Made by a program: the position numbers and the translations under genes | Notes under the pieces: model-generated | What the model was told of the DNA's origin: nothing | The model's database searches: none | The model's input: the letters and a program-made list of their open reading frames with translations, nothing else | Part shown: piece after piece, positions 51,100 through 60,918 of the stretch | How positions within the stretch are numbered: the stretch's first letter is position 1 | Layout of the letters: each line of letters starts with the position of its first letter | From: Leclercia adecarboxylata | Lineage (GTDB): Bacteria > Pseudomonadota > Gammaproteobacteria > Enterobacterales > Enterobacteriaceae | Reading direction: 5' to 3' | NCBI GenBank assembly: GCA_901472455.1 | Contig: LR590464.1 | Location: 4,588,001-4,652,000 of the forward strand | DNA length: 64,000 nucleotides

Positions 51100-51783
51100 A
51101 TGCATTTTGATATCGACTGGCAGGAGGTCGATACCGTCCTGCTGGATATGGACGGTACGCTGCTTGATCTCGCGTTTGATAATCACTTCTGGCAAAAACT
51201 GGTGCCGGAGACCTACGGCGAGCAGCAGGGGATCTCCCCGGCAGAAGCACAGGAATTCATACGCCAGCAATATACCGCCGTACAACATACGCTAAACTGG
51301 TACTGCCTGGACTACTGGAGCGAACGCCTCGGTCTGGACATTTGCGCGATGACTACCGCTCAGGGTCCGCACGCCGTATTACGTGAAGATACCGTTCCCT
51401 TTCTCGATGCCCTGAAAGCGAGCGGCAAACGGCGCATACTGCTGACCAACGCGCATCCACATAATCTGGCGGTGAAGCTGGAACATACCGGACTGGCCTC
51501 ACACCTTGATTTATTACTTTCCACCCACACATTTGGTTATCCGAAAGAGGATCAGCGATTGTGGCAGGCGGTGGCAGAAGAGACCGGCCTGCAGCCAGAA
51601 AGAACGGTGTTCATTGATGACAGCGAACCGATTCTGGATGCGGCGGCAACCTTTGGCATTCGTTATTGCCTTGGCGTAACGAATCCTGATTCTGGCCTGG
51701 CTGAAAAGAGCTATCTGCGGCATCCGGGGCTGAACGACTATCGCCGGATGATCCCCTCACTCACCGTGAAGGAGAAGCCATGA
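51100..51783 (+). CDS. yrfG: GMP/IMP nucleotidase YrfG
   Basis: HAD-family 5'-nucleotidase active on GMP and IMP in E. coli. I start it at the ATG at 51100 (MHFDIDWQEVDTVLLDMDGT), matching E. coli, not 15 codons earlier. Nucleophile Asp16 in LLDMDGTLLD, LLTNAHPH as motif II and FIDDSEPILDAA as motif IV. 227 aa. Overlaps hslR by four bases (ATGA). Confidence 0.95.
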   Translation: MHFDIDWQEVDTVLLDMDGTLLDLAFDNHFWQKLVPETYGEQQGISPAEAQEFIRQQYTAVQHTLNWYCLDYWSERLGLDICAMTTAQGPHAVLREDTVPFLDALKASGKRRILLTNAHPHNLAVKLEHTGLASHLDLLLSTHTFGYPKEDQRLWQAVAEETGLQPERTVFIDDSEPILDAAATFGIRYCLGVTNPDSGLAEKSYLRHPGLNDYRRMIPSLTVKEKP

Positions 51784-52180
51784 AAGAAAAACCCTCCGAA
51801 GGGGTAAGACTGGACAAATGGCTGTGGGCTGCCCGCTTTTACAAAACGCGCGCCCTCGCCCGGGAAATGATTGAAGGCGGCAAAGTGCATTACAACGGGC
51901 AGCGCAGCAAACCGAGCAAGCTCGTGGAGCTGAACGCCACCCTGACCCTGCGTCAGGGCAACGACGAACGAACGGTGATTGTGAAAAACATCACCGAACA
52001 GCGTCGCCCGGCAACGGAAGCCAGCACCCTGTATGAAGAGACGGCCGAAAGCGTTGAAAAACGCGAGAAAATGGCGCAGGCGCGCAAGCTGAATGCCTGA
52101 CCATGCCGCACCCCGACAGGCGACCGGACAAGAAAGAACGACGCGATCTGATTAAATTTAAAAATGGCGAGAATGAGTGA
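51780..52180 (+). CDS. hslR: Heat shock protein 15 HslR (frameshifted)
   Basis: S4-domain RNA-binding protein that rescues stalled 50S-peptidyl-tRNA complexes. Start MKEKPSEGVRLDKWLWAARFYKTR is the S4 motif region. A missing C near 52091 shifts the frame after KLNA; corrected it continues LTMPHPDRRPDKKERRDL and ends at the TGA at 52178-52180. 133 aa, the E. coli length. Operon yrfG-hslR-hslO. Confidence 0.94.
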
Positions 52181-52203
52181 TTCTTGCTGAACGAGAGATG
52201 ACT

Positions 52204-53085
52204 ATGGCCCAACACGACCAATTACACCCGCTATCTGTTTGAACAATTTGCCGTTCGCGGCGAGCTGGTGACGGTATCCGAAACCTGGAAACAGATTCCT
52301 GGAAAACCATAACTACCCGCAACCGGTGAAAGCCGTGCTGGGCGAGCTGCTGGTTGCCACCAGCCTGCTGACCGCCACCCTGAAATTTGCCGGTGACATC
52401 ACCGTGCAACTCCAGGGCGATGGCCCGATGAGCCTGGCAGTGATCAACGGCAACAACCAGCAGCAGATGCGCGGCGTGGCGCGCGTACAGGGCGAGATCC
52501 CGGAAGACGCAGATCTGAAAACGCTGGTCGGCAACGGCTACCTGGTGATCACCATCTCTCCTGAAGAGGGTGAACGCTATCAGGGCGTGGTCGGTCTGGA
52601 AGGCGACACCCTGGCGGCCTGCCTGGAAGATTACTTCATGCGTTCTGAACAGCTGCCGACACGTCTGTTTATCCGCACCGGCGAAGTCGACGGCCAGCCG
52701 GCCGCAGGCGGCATGCTGCTGCAGGTGCTGCCAGCCCAGAATGCGCAGAGCGACGATTTCGACCATCTGGCGACGCTGACCGAAACCATCAAAGCTGAAG
52801 AGCTGTTCACCCCTGCCGGCGAACGAAGTGCTGTGGCGTCTGTACCATGAAGAAGAGGTCACGCTGTACGATCCGCAGGACGTAGAGTTCAAATGCACCT
52901 GTTCCCGTGAACGCTGCGCGGGTGCGCTGAAAACCCTGCCGGATGAAGAGATCGACAGCATCCTGGCGGAAGATGGCGAAATCGACATGCACTGCGACTA
53001 CTGCGGTTCGCATTACGTCTTTAACGCGATGGATATTGCCGAGATCCGTAACAACGCCTCTCCGGCCGATCCTCAGCTGCACTAA
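52204..53085 (+). CDS. hslO: Redox-regulated chaperone Hsp33 (frameshifted)
   Basis: Holdase activated by oxidative unfolding. The C-terminal zinc centre CTCSRERC ... CDYCG, which releases zinc on oxidation, is intact. Three extra C residues break the frame: near 52228 (LHRYLFEQ), 52291 (QILENHNYPQ) and 52814 (before LPANEVLWRLYHEEE). Removing them gives 292 aa, identical in length to E. coli. ATG at 52204. Confidence 0.95.
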
Positions 53086-53095
53086 GTCTCCCCTG

Positions 53096-53125
53096 AACTG
53101 CCCTCTTCCGAGGGCAGTTGTTTTT
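53096..53125 (+). terminator. Terminator of hslO
   Basis: Perfect stem AACTGCCCTC / GAGGGCAGTT with loop TTCC and a GTTTTT tail, 10 bases after the hslO stop. Confidence 0.9.
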
Positions 53126-53327
53126 CCCCTTCGCCCGGCTACCCTTTCTTTTTGTTCACTATTCTTTCCGCCCCGGCTGAATCGTTATCAGTGATGTAAG
53201 GCTTACGTAATTTTCTTTCATGTATGCGCTTACACTCACATTATCGTAGTTAAATTTACCACCAATTAACCTTTTCAGAACATTTTCGCCAACCAAAAAG
53301 TGATTCCTGCCATAATCTGCTCCGCGA

Positions 53328-53343
53328 AGTGACAGGAGTCACA
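53328..53343 (+). promoter_or_regulatory. CRP site upstream of pckA
   Basis: AGTGACAGGAGTCACA, matching TGTGA-N6-TCACA at 9 of 10 positions, 120 bases upstream of the pckA start. Gluconeogenic pckA is catabolite-regulated in E. coli, so activation by CRP is likely. Confidence 0.65.
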
Positions 53344-53463
53344 GCGTTTTCCGTCATAAAGGGTTTTTGTCCAGATACGCAAATCTATGAGCCCGGTCGC
53401 GGTTAACATTCGAGGAAAAACCCTACAATTTCGAGCAGTATATATTGGCTAAGGAGCAGTGAT

Positions 53464-55080
53464 ATGCGTGTTAATGGTTTAACCCCGCAGGATCTCAAGG
53501 CTTATGGTATCAACGACGCTCACGATATCGTCTACAACCCCGATTACGATACGCTGTATCAGGAAGAGCTGAACCCAGCGCTGGAAGGATACGAACGCGG
53601 TATATTGACGACCACCGGTGCTATCGCTGTCGATACCGGTATCTTTACCGGCCGCTCGCCGAAAGATAAGTACATTGTCCGTGACGACACCACCCGCGAC
53701 ACCCTGTGGTGGTCCGATAATGGCAAAGGGAAGAACGACAACAAAGCGATCTCCCCGGAAACCTGGCAGCAGCTGAAAACCCTCGTCACCCAACAACTTT
53801 CCGGCAAGCGTCTGTTCATTATTGATGCTTACTGCGGCGCTAACGCTGATACCCGTCTTTCCGTCCGCTTTATCACCGAAGTCGCCTGGCAGGCGCATTT
53901 CGTGAAGAACATGTTCATTCGCCCCACCGAGGAAGAGCTGCAAAGCTTCAAACCTGACTTTGTGGTGATGAACGGTGCGAAGTGCACTAACCCGAACTGG
54001 AAAGCCCAGGGGCTGAACTCGGAAAACTTTGTCGCCTTTAACCTGACGGAACGTATCCAGCTGATCGGCGGCACATGGTACGGCGGCGAAATGAAGAAAG
54101 GGATGTTCTCGGTAATGAACTACCTGCTGCCATTACAGGGCATTGCGTCGATGCACTGCTCGGCGAACGTCGGTGAGAAAGGCGACGTGGCTGTGTTCTT
54201 CGGCCTGTCCGGCACCGGTAAAACCACTCTCTCCACCGACCCGAAACGCCGCCTGATTGGCGACGACGAGCATGGCTGGGATGATGACGGCGTGTTCAAC
54301 TTCGAAGGCGGCTGTTACGCCAAGACCATTCGTCTGTCGCCAGAAGCGGAGCCGGATATCTATCAAGCTATTCGCCGCGATGCGCTGCTGGAGAACGTCA
54401 CGGTACGTGCCGACGGTACGGTCGATTTTGACGATGCGTCAAAAACCGAGAACACCCGCGTCAGCTATCCGATCTACCACATCGACAACATCGTTAAGCC
54501 GGTGTCGAAAGCAGGCCACGCAACCAAGGTGATCTTCCTCACCGCTGATGCGTTCGGCGTGCTGCCGCCGGTTTCACGCCTGACCGCGAGCCAGACCCAG
54601 TATCACTTCCTCTCCGGTTTTACCGCCAAGCTGGCCGGGACCGAGCGCGGTGTGACTGAGCCAACGCCAACCTTCTCTGCCTGCTTCGGCGCAGCTTTCC
54701 TGTCGTTGCACCCGACGCAGTACGCCGAAGTGCTGGTGAAACGCATGCAGGCCGCGGGTGCCCAGGCGTATCTGGTGAACACCGGCTGGAACGGCACCGG
54801 CAAACGTATCTCAATCAAAGATACCCGCGCCATTATCGACGCCATTCTTAACGGTTCGCTGGATGATGCGGAAACCTTTACCCTGCCGATGTTCGATCTG
54901 GCGATCCCGACCGAACTGCCGGGCGTGGACAGCCATATCCTCGATCCGCGCAACACCTACGCCTCCCCGGAGCAGTGGCAGGAAAAAGCCTCTCAGCTCG
55001 CGAAGCTGTTCGTGGAAAACTTTGAGAAGTACACCGATACGCCAGCAGGTGCGGCACTGGTAAGTGCAGGGCCAAGATAA
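53464..55080 (+). CDS. pckA: Phosphoenolpyruvate carboxykinase (ATP)
   Basis: Converts oxaloacetate and ATP to phosphoenolpyruvate and CO2, the first committed step of gluconeogenesis from C4 acids. Intact at 538 aa (E. coli 540). Kinase-1a loop GLSGTGKTTLS (about residues 247-257), kinase-2 LIGDDEHGWD, and the Mn-ligand region are visible. Followed by two terminators. Confidence 0.98.
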   Translation: MRVNGLTPQDLKAYGINDAHDIVYNPDYDTLYQEELNPALEGYERGILTTTGAIAVDTGIFTGRSPKDKYIVRDDTTRDTLWWSDNGKGKNDNKAISPETWQQLKTLVTQQLSGKRLFIIDAYCGANADTRLSVRFITEVAWQAHFVKNMFIRPTEEELQSFKPDFVVMNGAKCTNPNWKAQGLNSENFVAFNLTERIQLIGGTWYGGEMKKGMFSVMNYLLPLQGIASMHCSANVGEKGDVAVFFGLSGTGKTTLSTDPKRRLIGDDEHGWDDDGVFNFEGGCYAKTIRLSPEAEPDIYQAIRRDALLENVTVRADGTVDFDDASKTENTRVSYPIYHIDNIVKPVSKAGHATKVIFLTADAFGVLPPVSRLTASQTQYHFLSGFTAKLAGTERGVTEPTPTFSACFGAAFLSLHPTQYAEVLVKRMQAAGAQAYLVNTGWNGTGKRISIKDTRAIIDAILNGSLDDAETFTLPMFDLAIPTELPGVDSHILDPRNTYASPEQWQEKASQLAKLFVENFEKYTDTPAGAALVSAGPR

Positions 55081-55084
55081 ACGC

Positions 55085-55111
55085 AAAACGGCAACCGAGG
55101 TTGCCGTTTTT
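55085..55111 (+). terminator. Terminator of pckA
   Basis: AAAACGGCAACC-GAG-GTTGCCGTTTTT, a standard hairpin and T run right after the pckA stop. Confidence 0.9.
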
Positions 55112-55138
55112 CATGTTTGTGCCCACTGGGTGAGGATC

Positions 55139-55174
55139 GGGGTGAGGCCATCAGGCCGCACCCCGTTTTTTTTT
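55139..55174 (+). terminator. Second terminator downstream of pckA
   Basis: GGGGTGAGGCC-ATCA-GGCCGCACCCC hairpin with one mismatch, then a run of nine T on the plus strand. It backs up the first terminator and abuts the convergent envZ stop codon. Confidence 0.75.
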
Positions 55175-56521
55175 AACTCTCTTTCACCTGACCACGCGAA
55201 AACGGAACCGGCAGCCATGCACGGATACTTAACCCGCCTCGCTCGCTGGTACCAATCTCCAGCAGACCGTTATGGTTATCCACAATACGCTGAACAATCG
55301 CCAGGCCTAACCCGGTGCCGCTGGTGCTGCGCGCGCTGTCGCCACGGACAAACGGCTGGAAGAGATGTTTGCGCTGCTCCGGTTTAATGCCGGGGCCATC
55401 GTCTTCCACCTGGAACCAGGCGCGGCTCAGCTCAGAGCCGCTGCTGACCTTGATCCAGCCATTGCCGTAGCGGGCGGCGTTAACCACCATATTCGCCACT
55501 GCACGCTTGATGGAAAGAGGATGCATGCGCACGGTGATATCACCCGGCTGCAGGTCGGTTTCGATCTCACGCTCGTAACCGCTCTCTGCCGCCACCACTT
55601 CGCCCAGTACCGCGTTAAGATCCGCGACCTCCATCGGCATCTCCTGCCCGGTGCGCAGGTAGTCGATGAACTGCTCGATAATGGCGTTGCACTCTTCGAT
55701 GTCCTTGTTGATGGACTCCGCCAGATAGCCGTCTTCTTCGCCCATCATCTCGGTCGCCAGGCGAATACGCGTCAGCGGAGTACGCAGGTCATGGCTGACC
55801 CCGGCCATCAACAGGGTACGGTCATCCGCCAACTGCTTAACGCCTGCCGCCATATGGTTGAAGGCGCGTGTTACCGAGCGCACTTCCGACGCACCGTATT
55901 CGCGCAGCGGAGGCGGGATAATGCCTTTACCGACCTGGAGCGCCGCATGCTCCAGGTCGACCAGCGGTCGGTTCTGGATACGGATAAACAGCCAGGCGCC
56001 GCCTATCGCCAGCAGCATAATCGCCAGGGTGTAACGGAACAGCGGCGAGAAGTCGCCCTGATGAATTTCGGTCAGCGGTACACGCACCCAGATGTTGGGT
56101 GAGAGCCAGGTTTTCAGCCAGACAACCGGCGAGCTTTTGTTGACCTCAACGCGCACTTCCGTCGGGCCGCCCAGCTGCTGCGCCATCTGCTGGCTAAGAA
56201 ATTCGTAATGCTGTGCCCAGCGCAGGCCTGCGTCTTCCGCCGCTTCGTTGGAATAGAGCGATATCCCCAGCTCACGGTAGATTTCACGGCGAAACGCCGG
56301 TGGCACCACCAGCTGCGTGCCATCTTCCAGCTGCAGTTTATCGGTCATCAGCATACGTACTTCGTAGGCCAGGACCTTATTAAACTGCTGCAGGCTCGGC
56401 AGGATCGCAAAGTTCAGCACAACCAGGTAGGTCGTCACCAGGCTGACAAACAGCAGGGTGACGATCAGTAACAGGGTGCGGGCAAACGAGCTACGCGGCG
56501 AGGAAAACGCATTCGCCTCAT
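55173..56521 (-). CDS. envZ: Osmosensor histidine kinase EnvZ (one base missing near the start)
   Basis: Inner-membrane sensor kinase-phosphatase for OmpR. The ATG at 56519-56521 overlaps the ompR stop (ATGA), as in E. coli. One base is missing within the first 10 codons near 56502, joining MRRMRF to SPRSSFARTLLLIVTLLF. Two membrane helices, a HAMP domain, the H-box MAGVSHDLRTPLTRIRL and the ATPase boxes (NMVVNAARYGNG, DDGPGI, GTGLGLAI) follow. 449 aa corrected (E. coli 450). Confidence 0.96.
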
Positions 56522-57238
56522 GCTTTAGAGCCGTCCGGGACAAACACGTAGCCCAGACCCCAGACGGTCTGGATATAGCGCGGATGCGCCGGATCCTCTT
56601 CCACCATGCGACGCAGGCGGGAGATCTGTACGTCAATGGAACGCTCCATCGCGGAATATTCGCGGCCACGCGCCAGGTTCATCAGCTTATCGCGGGAGAG
56701 CGGCTCACGCGGGTGGCTGACTAAGGCTTTCAGCACCGCGAACTCACCGCTGGTCAGCGGCATCGGCTCATCTTCACGGAACATCTCGCGGGTGCCGAGG
56801 TTCAGCTTAAACTTACCAAAAGGCGATCACCGCCTCTTCCTGGGACGGCGCGCCTGGCAGTTCATTCGCCTGGCGACGCAGTACGGCGCGGATACGCGCC
56901 AGCAGCTCACGCGGGTTAAACGGTTTTGGAATGTAGTCGTCGGCACCAATTTCCAGGCCGACGATACGGTCAACTTCTTCCCCTTTCGCCGTTACCATAA
57001 TGATCGGCATCGGGTTGCTTTGGCTACGCAGACGGCGGCAGATGGAGAGCCCATCTTCGCCCGGCAGCATCAGATCCAGCACCATCAGGTGGAAGGATTC
57101 ACGGGTTAACAGGCGATCCATCTGTTCGGCGTTGGCAACGCTACGAACCTGGAAGCCCTGCTCGGTCAGATAACGCTCAAGCAGCGCACGCAGGCGCATG
57201 TCGTCATCCACCACCAGAATCTTATAATTCTCTTGCAT
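56518..57238 (-). CDS. ompR: Response regulator OmpR (frameshifted)
   Basis: DNA-binding regulator of porin genes. Receiver domain with phospho-acceptor Asp55 in MVLDLMLPGEDG and acidic DDD at 11-13; winged-helix C-terminal domain (about 135-235). The ATG at 57236-57238 gives MQENYKILVVDDD. One extra T near 56818 (GCCTTTTGG) breaks the frame after VIAF; corrected it reads GKFKLNLGTREMFRE. 239 aa, as in E. coli. Confidence 0.97.
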
Positions 57239-57465
57239 CGTCAGTACTCCCAAAGGTTCGGATAATCTTGAACAGCGTATTCTAAAAAAGTGCGCGTCCA
57301 CGACCAGCTAATTCTGGTATAAATTCTAGTCGAAATTGTTACAAAGCATATTTTACAGCAGCTTATCTGCACAATCCGTCACAGAACGCATTATTAATCT
57401 TGTCTGATAAGCTAAGTGATACGTAATGTGCGCAAGGTATGCAACCTAAGTCGTAAGGCCAGAGT

Positions 57466-57940
57466 ATGAAAACGCCCCTGATCACCCGCGAAGGGTACGA
57501 AAATCTGAAGAAAGAGATGGACACCGCTGTGGCGGGAAGAGCGCCCGGAGGTGACGAAAAAAGTGACCTGGGCTGCGAGCCTGGGTGACCGTAGTGAAAA
57601 CGCCGACTACCAGTACAACAAAAAACGGCTACGCGAAATCGACCGCCGGGTGCGGTATCTGACCAAATGCCTTGAGAACCTGAAAATCGTCGATTACTCC
57701 CCGCAGCAGGAGGGCAAAGTCTTCTTCGGCGCGTGGGTGGAGATCGAAAACGACGATGGCGATCTCAAACGCTTTCGTATCGTCGGCTACGATGAAATTT
57801 TTGGTCGTAAGGATTACATCTCCATCGACTCGCCAATGGCGCGGGCGCTGCTGAAAAAAGAGGTCGGCGATCTGGCCATCGTGCATACCCCAGCCGGGGA
57901 AGCGACCTGGTATGTGAATGCCATCGACTATGTGAAATAA
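57466..57940 (+). CDS. greB: Transcript cleavage factor GreB (frameshifted)
   Basis: Stimulates RNA polymerase to cleave backtracked RNA. Coiled-coil N-terminal domain with the tip acidic residues in DRSENADYQYNKKRLREID, and the FKBP-like C-terminal domain. The ATG at 57466 gives MKTPLITREGYENLKKEM. One extra base near 57530 (ACACCGCTGTGG) shifts the frame before LWREERPEVTKKVTW. 157 aa corrected (E. coli 158). Divergent from ompR. Confidence 0.95.
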
Positions 57941-58041
57941 CCCGCAAGAACAATCCGAGAGCCTGGCGCGGCGGCTGGCATTTTGCCGCCTCAATCCGTA
58001 TAACTATCCCCTGATTTTTCGACCCACAAGATGAAATAGCC

Positions 58042-60374
58042 ATGATGAAAGATTCGCTCTGCCGCATTATTGCGGGTGAACTTCAGGCAAGGGCTGAACA
58101 GGTAGAAGCTGCCCGTTCGCCTGCTTGATGAAGGGAACACCGTGCCGTTTATCGCACGTTATCGTAAGGAAGTGACTGGCGGTCTGGATGATACGCAGCT
58201 GCGTAACCTGGAAACCCGCCTTGGCTATCTGCGTGAACTGGAAGACAGGCGTCAGGCGATCCTGAAATCCATCAGTGAACAGGGGAAGCTGACCGACGAT
58301 CTGGCAAAAGCCATCAACGGCACCCTGAATAAAACCGAGCTCGAAGACCTCTACCTGCCGTACAAACAAAAACGCCGCACCCGCGGACAGATCGCCATTG
58401 AAGCTGGCCTGGCGCCGCTGGCGGATCTGCTGTGGACGACGCCGTCCCACGACCCGGAAACCGAAGCCGCGAAATTTATCGATGCCGATAAAGGCGTGGC
58501 CGACACGAAAGCCGCCCTCGATGGCGCACGCTACATTCTGATGGAGCGCTTTGCCGAAGACGCCGCGCTGCTGGCAAAAGTCCGTGATTATCTGTGGAAG
58601 AACGCCCATATCGTCTCCACTGTGGTGGCGGGTAAAGAGGAAGAAGGGGCCCGAAATTCCGCGATTACTTCGATCATCATGAGCCGATCTCAACCACCCC
58701 TTCTCACCGCGCACTGGCAATGTTCCGTGGCCGCAATGAAGGCGTGTTGCAGCTTTCCCTGAATGCCGACCCGCAGTTCGACGAGCCGCCGAAAGAGAGC
58801 CACGGCGAGCAGATCATTATCGATCATCTCGGCCTGCGCCTGAACAATGCCCCGGCAGACAGCTGGCGCAAAGGGGTCGTGAGCTGGACGTGGCGTATCA
58901 AGGTGCTGATGCATCTTGAAACCGAACTGATGGGCACCGTGCGCGAGCGGCGCCGAAGATGAAGCGATCAACGTCTTTGCCCGTAACCTGCACGATCTGC
59001 TGATGGCCGCTCCGGCGGGCCTGCGCGCCACAATGGGTCTCGATCCGGGCCTGCGTACCGGCGTGAAAGTGCCGTGGTGGATGGCACCGGCAAGCTGGTT
59101 GCGACCGACACCATTTATCCGCATACCGGTCAGGCGGCAAAAAGCCGCGGTGGCGGTGGCGGCACTCTGCGAGAAGCACAACGTCGAGCTGGTGGCGATC
59201 GGCAACGGCACCGCTTCACGTGAAACCGAGCGTTTCTTCCTCGATCTGCAAAAGCAGTTCCCGAAAGTGACGGCGCAAAAAGTGATTGTCAGCGAAGCGG
59301 GCGCGTCGGTGTACTCGGCGTCCGAGCTGGCCGCGCAGGAGTTCCCGGATCTGGACGTTTCCCTGCGCGGGGCGGTCTCTATCGCCCGCCGTCTGCAGGA
59401 TCCGCTGGCCGAGCTGGTGAAGATCGATCCGAAAATCCATTGGCGTGGGCCAGTACCAGCATGACGTCAGCCAGACACAGCTGGCGCGCAAGCTGGATGC
59501 GGTGGTGGAAGACTGCGTAAACGCCGTCGGCGTTGACCTGAACACCGCTTCCGTCGCCCTGCTGACTCGCGTGGCGGGCTTAACCCGAATGATGGCGCAG
59601 AATATCGTCGCCTGGCGCGATGAGAACGGCCAGTTCCAGAATCGCCAGCAGCTGCTGAAGGTGAGCCGTCTCGGGCCGAAAGCGTTCGAACAGTGCGCAG
59701 GCTTCCTGCGTATCAACCACGGCGACAACCCCGCTGGATGCCTTCCACCGTTCACCCGGAGGCCTATCCGGTTGTCGAGCGTATTCTGGCTGCGACTCAG
59801 CAGGCATTGAAAACGCTGATGGGCAACAGCAGCGAACTGCGTAACCTGAAAGCGGTTGATTTCACCGACGAACAGTTTGGTGTGCCCACTGTATCTGACA
59901 TCATCAAAGAGCTGGAGAAACCAGGCCGCGACCCGCGTCCAGAGTTTAAAACCGCGACCTTTGCCGATGGCGTTGAAACCATGAACGACCTGCTGCCGGG
60001 CATGGTGCTGGAAGGCGCAGTCACCAACGTCACTAACTTTGGTGCCTTTGTCGATATCGGGCGTGCATCAGGATGGTCTGGTCCATATCTCCTCTTTGGC
60101 CGACAAGTTCGTGGAAGACCCACATACCGTGGTGAAAGCCGGTGATATCGTGAAGGTGAAAGTGCTGGAAGTGGATCTGCAGCGCAAGCGTATCGCCCTG
60201 ACCATGCGTCTGGACGAGCAGCCTGGCGAGACCAACGCCCGTCGTGGCGGCGGTAACAGCGATGCGCGTCAGCAGCAGCGTCCTGCGGCAAAACCACGCG
60301 GGCGTGAAGCACAGCCATCCGGTAACAGCGCGATGATGGATGCGCTGGCGGCAGCGATGGGTAAAAAACGCTAA
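58042..60374 (+). CDS. yhgF: YhgF (Tex family) RNA-binding protein (frameshifted)
   Basis: Tex-type protein, cytoplasmic, implicated in transcription and ribosome-related roles; exact function uncertain. Order: N-terminal helical domain (LLDEGNTVPFIARYRKE), a YqgF/RNase H-like domain (MGLDPGLRTGVKV), HhH motifs, and a C-terminal S1 RNA-binding domain (VTNVTNFGAFVDIG ... DGLVHISSL). The start MMKDSLCRIIAGEL matches E. coli. At least six indels, near 58110, 58655, 58950, 59073, 59445, 59733 and 60065. About 776 aa expected (E. coli 773). Confidence 0.94.
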
Positions 60375-60377
60375 ATA

Positions 60378-60438
60378 CCCTTTCCCTCACCCTGACCCTC
60401 TCCTTTTGAAAGAGGGCTGGGGTGAGGGGAAATTCCTC
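60378..60438. repeat. Long imperfect palindrome after yhgF
   Basis: CCCTCACCCTGACCCTCTCC and its near complement GGGCTGGGGTGAGGGG flank TTTTGAAAGA. Same CCCTCTCC/GAGGG wording as two other intergenic palindromes in this window, a dispersed enterobacterial repeat that may also end yhgF. Confidence 0.7.
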
Positions 60439-60528
60439 TCGATCGTTAATAACTACTATTAGCAGCAAATATAAAACCATTCATCATCAGTTTATTAACA
60501 AATACCCGTTTCACTTCCCCCCTAAATA

Positions 60529-60542
60529 TTGAGCAAGGTCAA
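60529..60542 (+). promoter_or_regulatory. FNR-like site upstream of feoA
   Basis: TTGAGCAAGGTCAA keeps both outer half sites TTGA and TCAA of the FNR consensus TTGAT-N4-ATCAA, 119 bases before feoA. E. coli feo is FNR-activated. Confidence 0.6.
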
Positions 60543-60599
60543 TCAGCCCGCAAATTAATAGCCCTGGCTACATTCCGTCACATATTTCATATTGAAGAC

Positions 60600-60618
60600 A
60601 GAAACCATTCTCATTACC
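60600..60618 (+). promoter_or_regulatory. Possible Fur box upstream of feoA
   Basis: AGAAACCATTCTCATTACC matches the 19-base Fur consensus at about 11 positions, with a better right half (ATTCTCATTACC). Located 43 bases before feoA. E. coli feo is Fur-repressed. The match alone is weak. Confidence 0.4.
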
Positions 60619-60660
60619 ATTGTGCCTGTTGATTATTTAACCGTTCGTTAAGCAGGCACT

Positions 60661-60888
60661 ATGCAATTCACTCCAGCCAGCGCGTGGAAAATTACCGGCT
60701 TCACCCGCGAAATAAGCCCGGCCTATCGGCAAAAACTGCTCTCTTTAGGGATGCTCCCCGGCTCCTCTTTCCAGGTGGTGCGCGTTGCGCCTCTGGGCGA
60801 TCCGGTGCATATCGAAACCCGACGTGTGAATCTGGTTCTGCGTAAGAAAGATCTCGCCTTAATAGAAATAGAAGCCCTGTCTCAATAA
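60661..60888 (+). CDS. feoA: Ferrous iron transport accessory protein FeoA
   Basis: SH3-like cytoplasmic protein that supports FeoB. Intact at 75 aa, as in E. coli. The family motif SLGMLPGSSFQVVRVAPLGDP is clear. First gene of feoABC, 30 bases before feoB. Confidence 0.97.
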   Translation: MQFTPASAWKITGFTREISPAYRQKLLSLGMLPGSSFQVVRVAPLGDPVHIETRRVNLVLRKKDLALIEIEALSQ

Positions 60889-60918
60889 CACGCCAGCTCC
60901 CGCAGCGAGTCGAATAGA

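Larger units (their letters stand above)
53086..53463. promoter_or_regulatory. hslO-pckA intergenic region; yhgE absent
   Basis: 378 bases where E. coli carries yhgE. Contents: the hslO terminator at 53096-53125 (AACTGCCCTC-TTCC-GAGGGCAGTT then TTTTT), and a CRP-type site AGTGACAGGAGTCACA at 53328-53343 (9 of 10 consensus bases), about 120 bases before pckA, which is catabolite-controlled in E. coli. No coding frame or yhgE remnant was seen. Confidence 0.6.
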
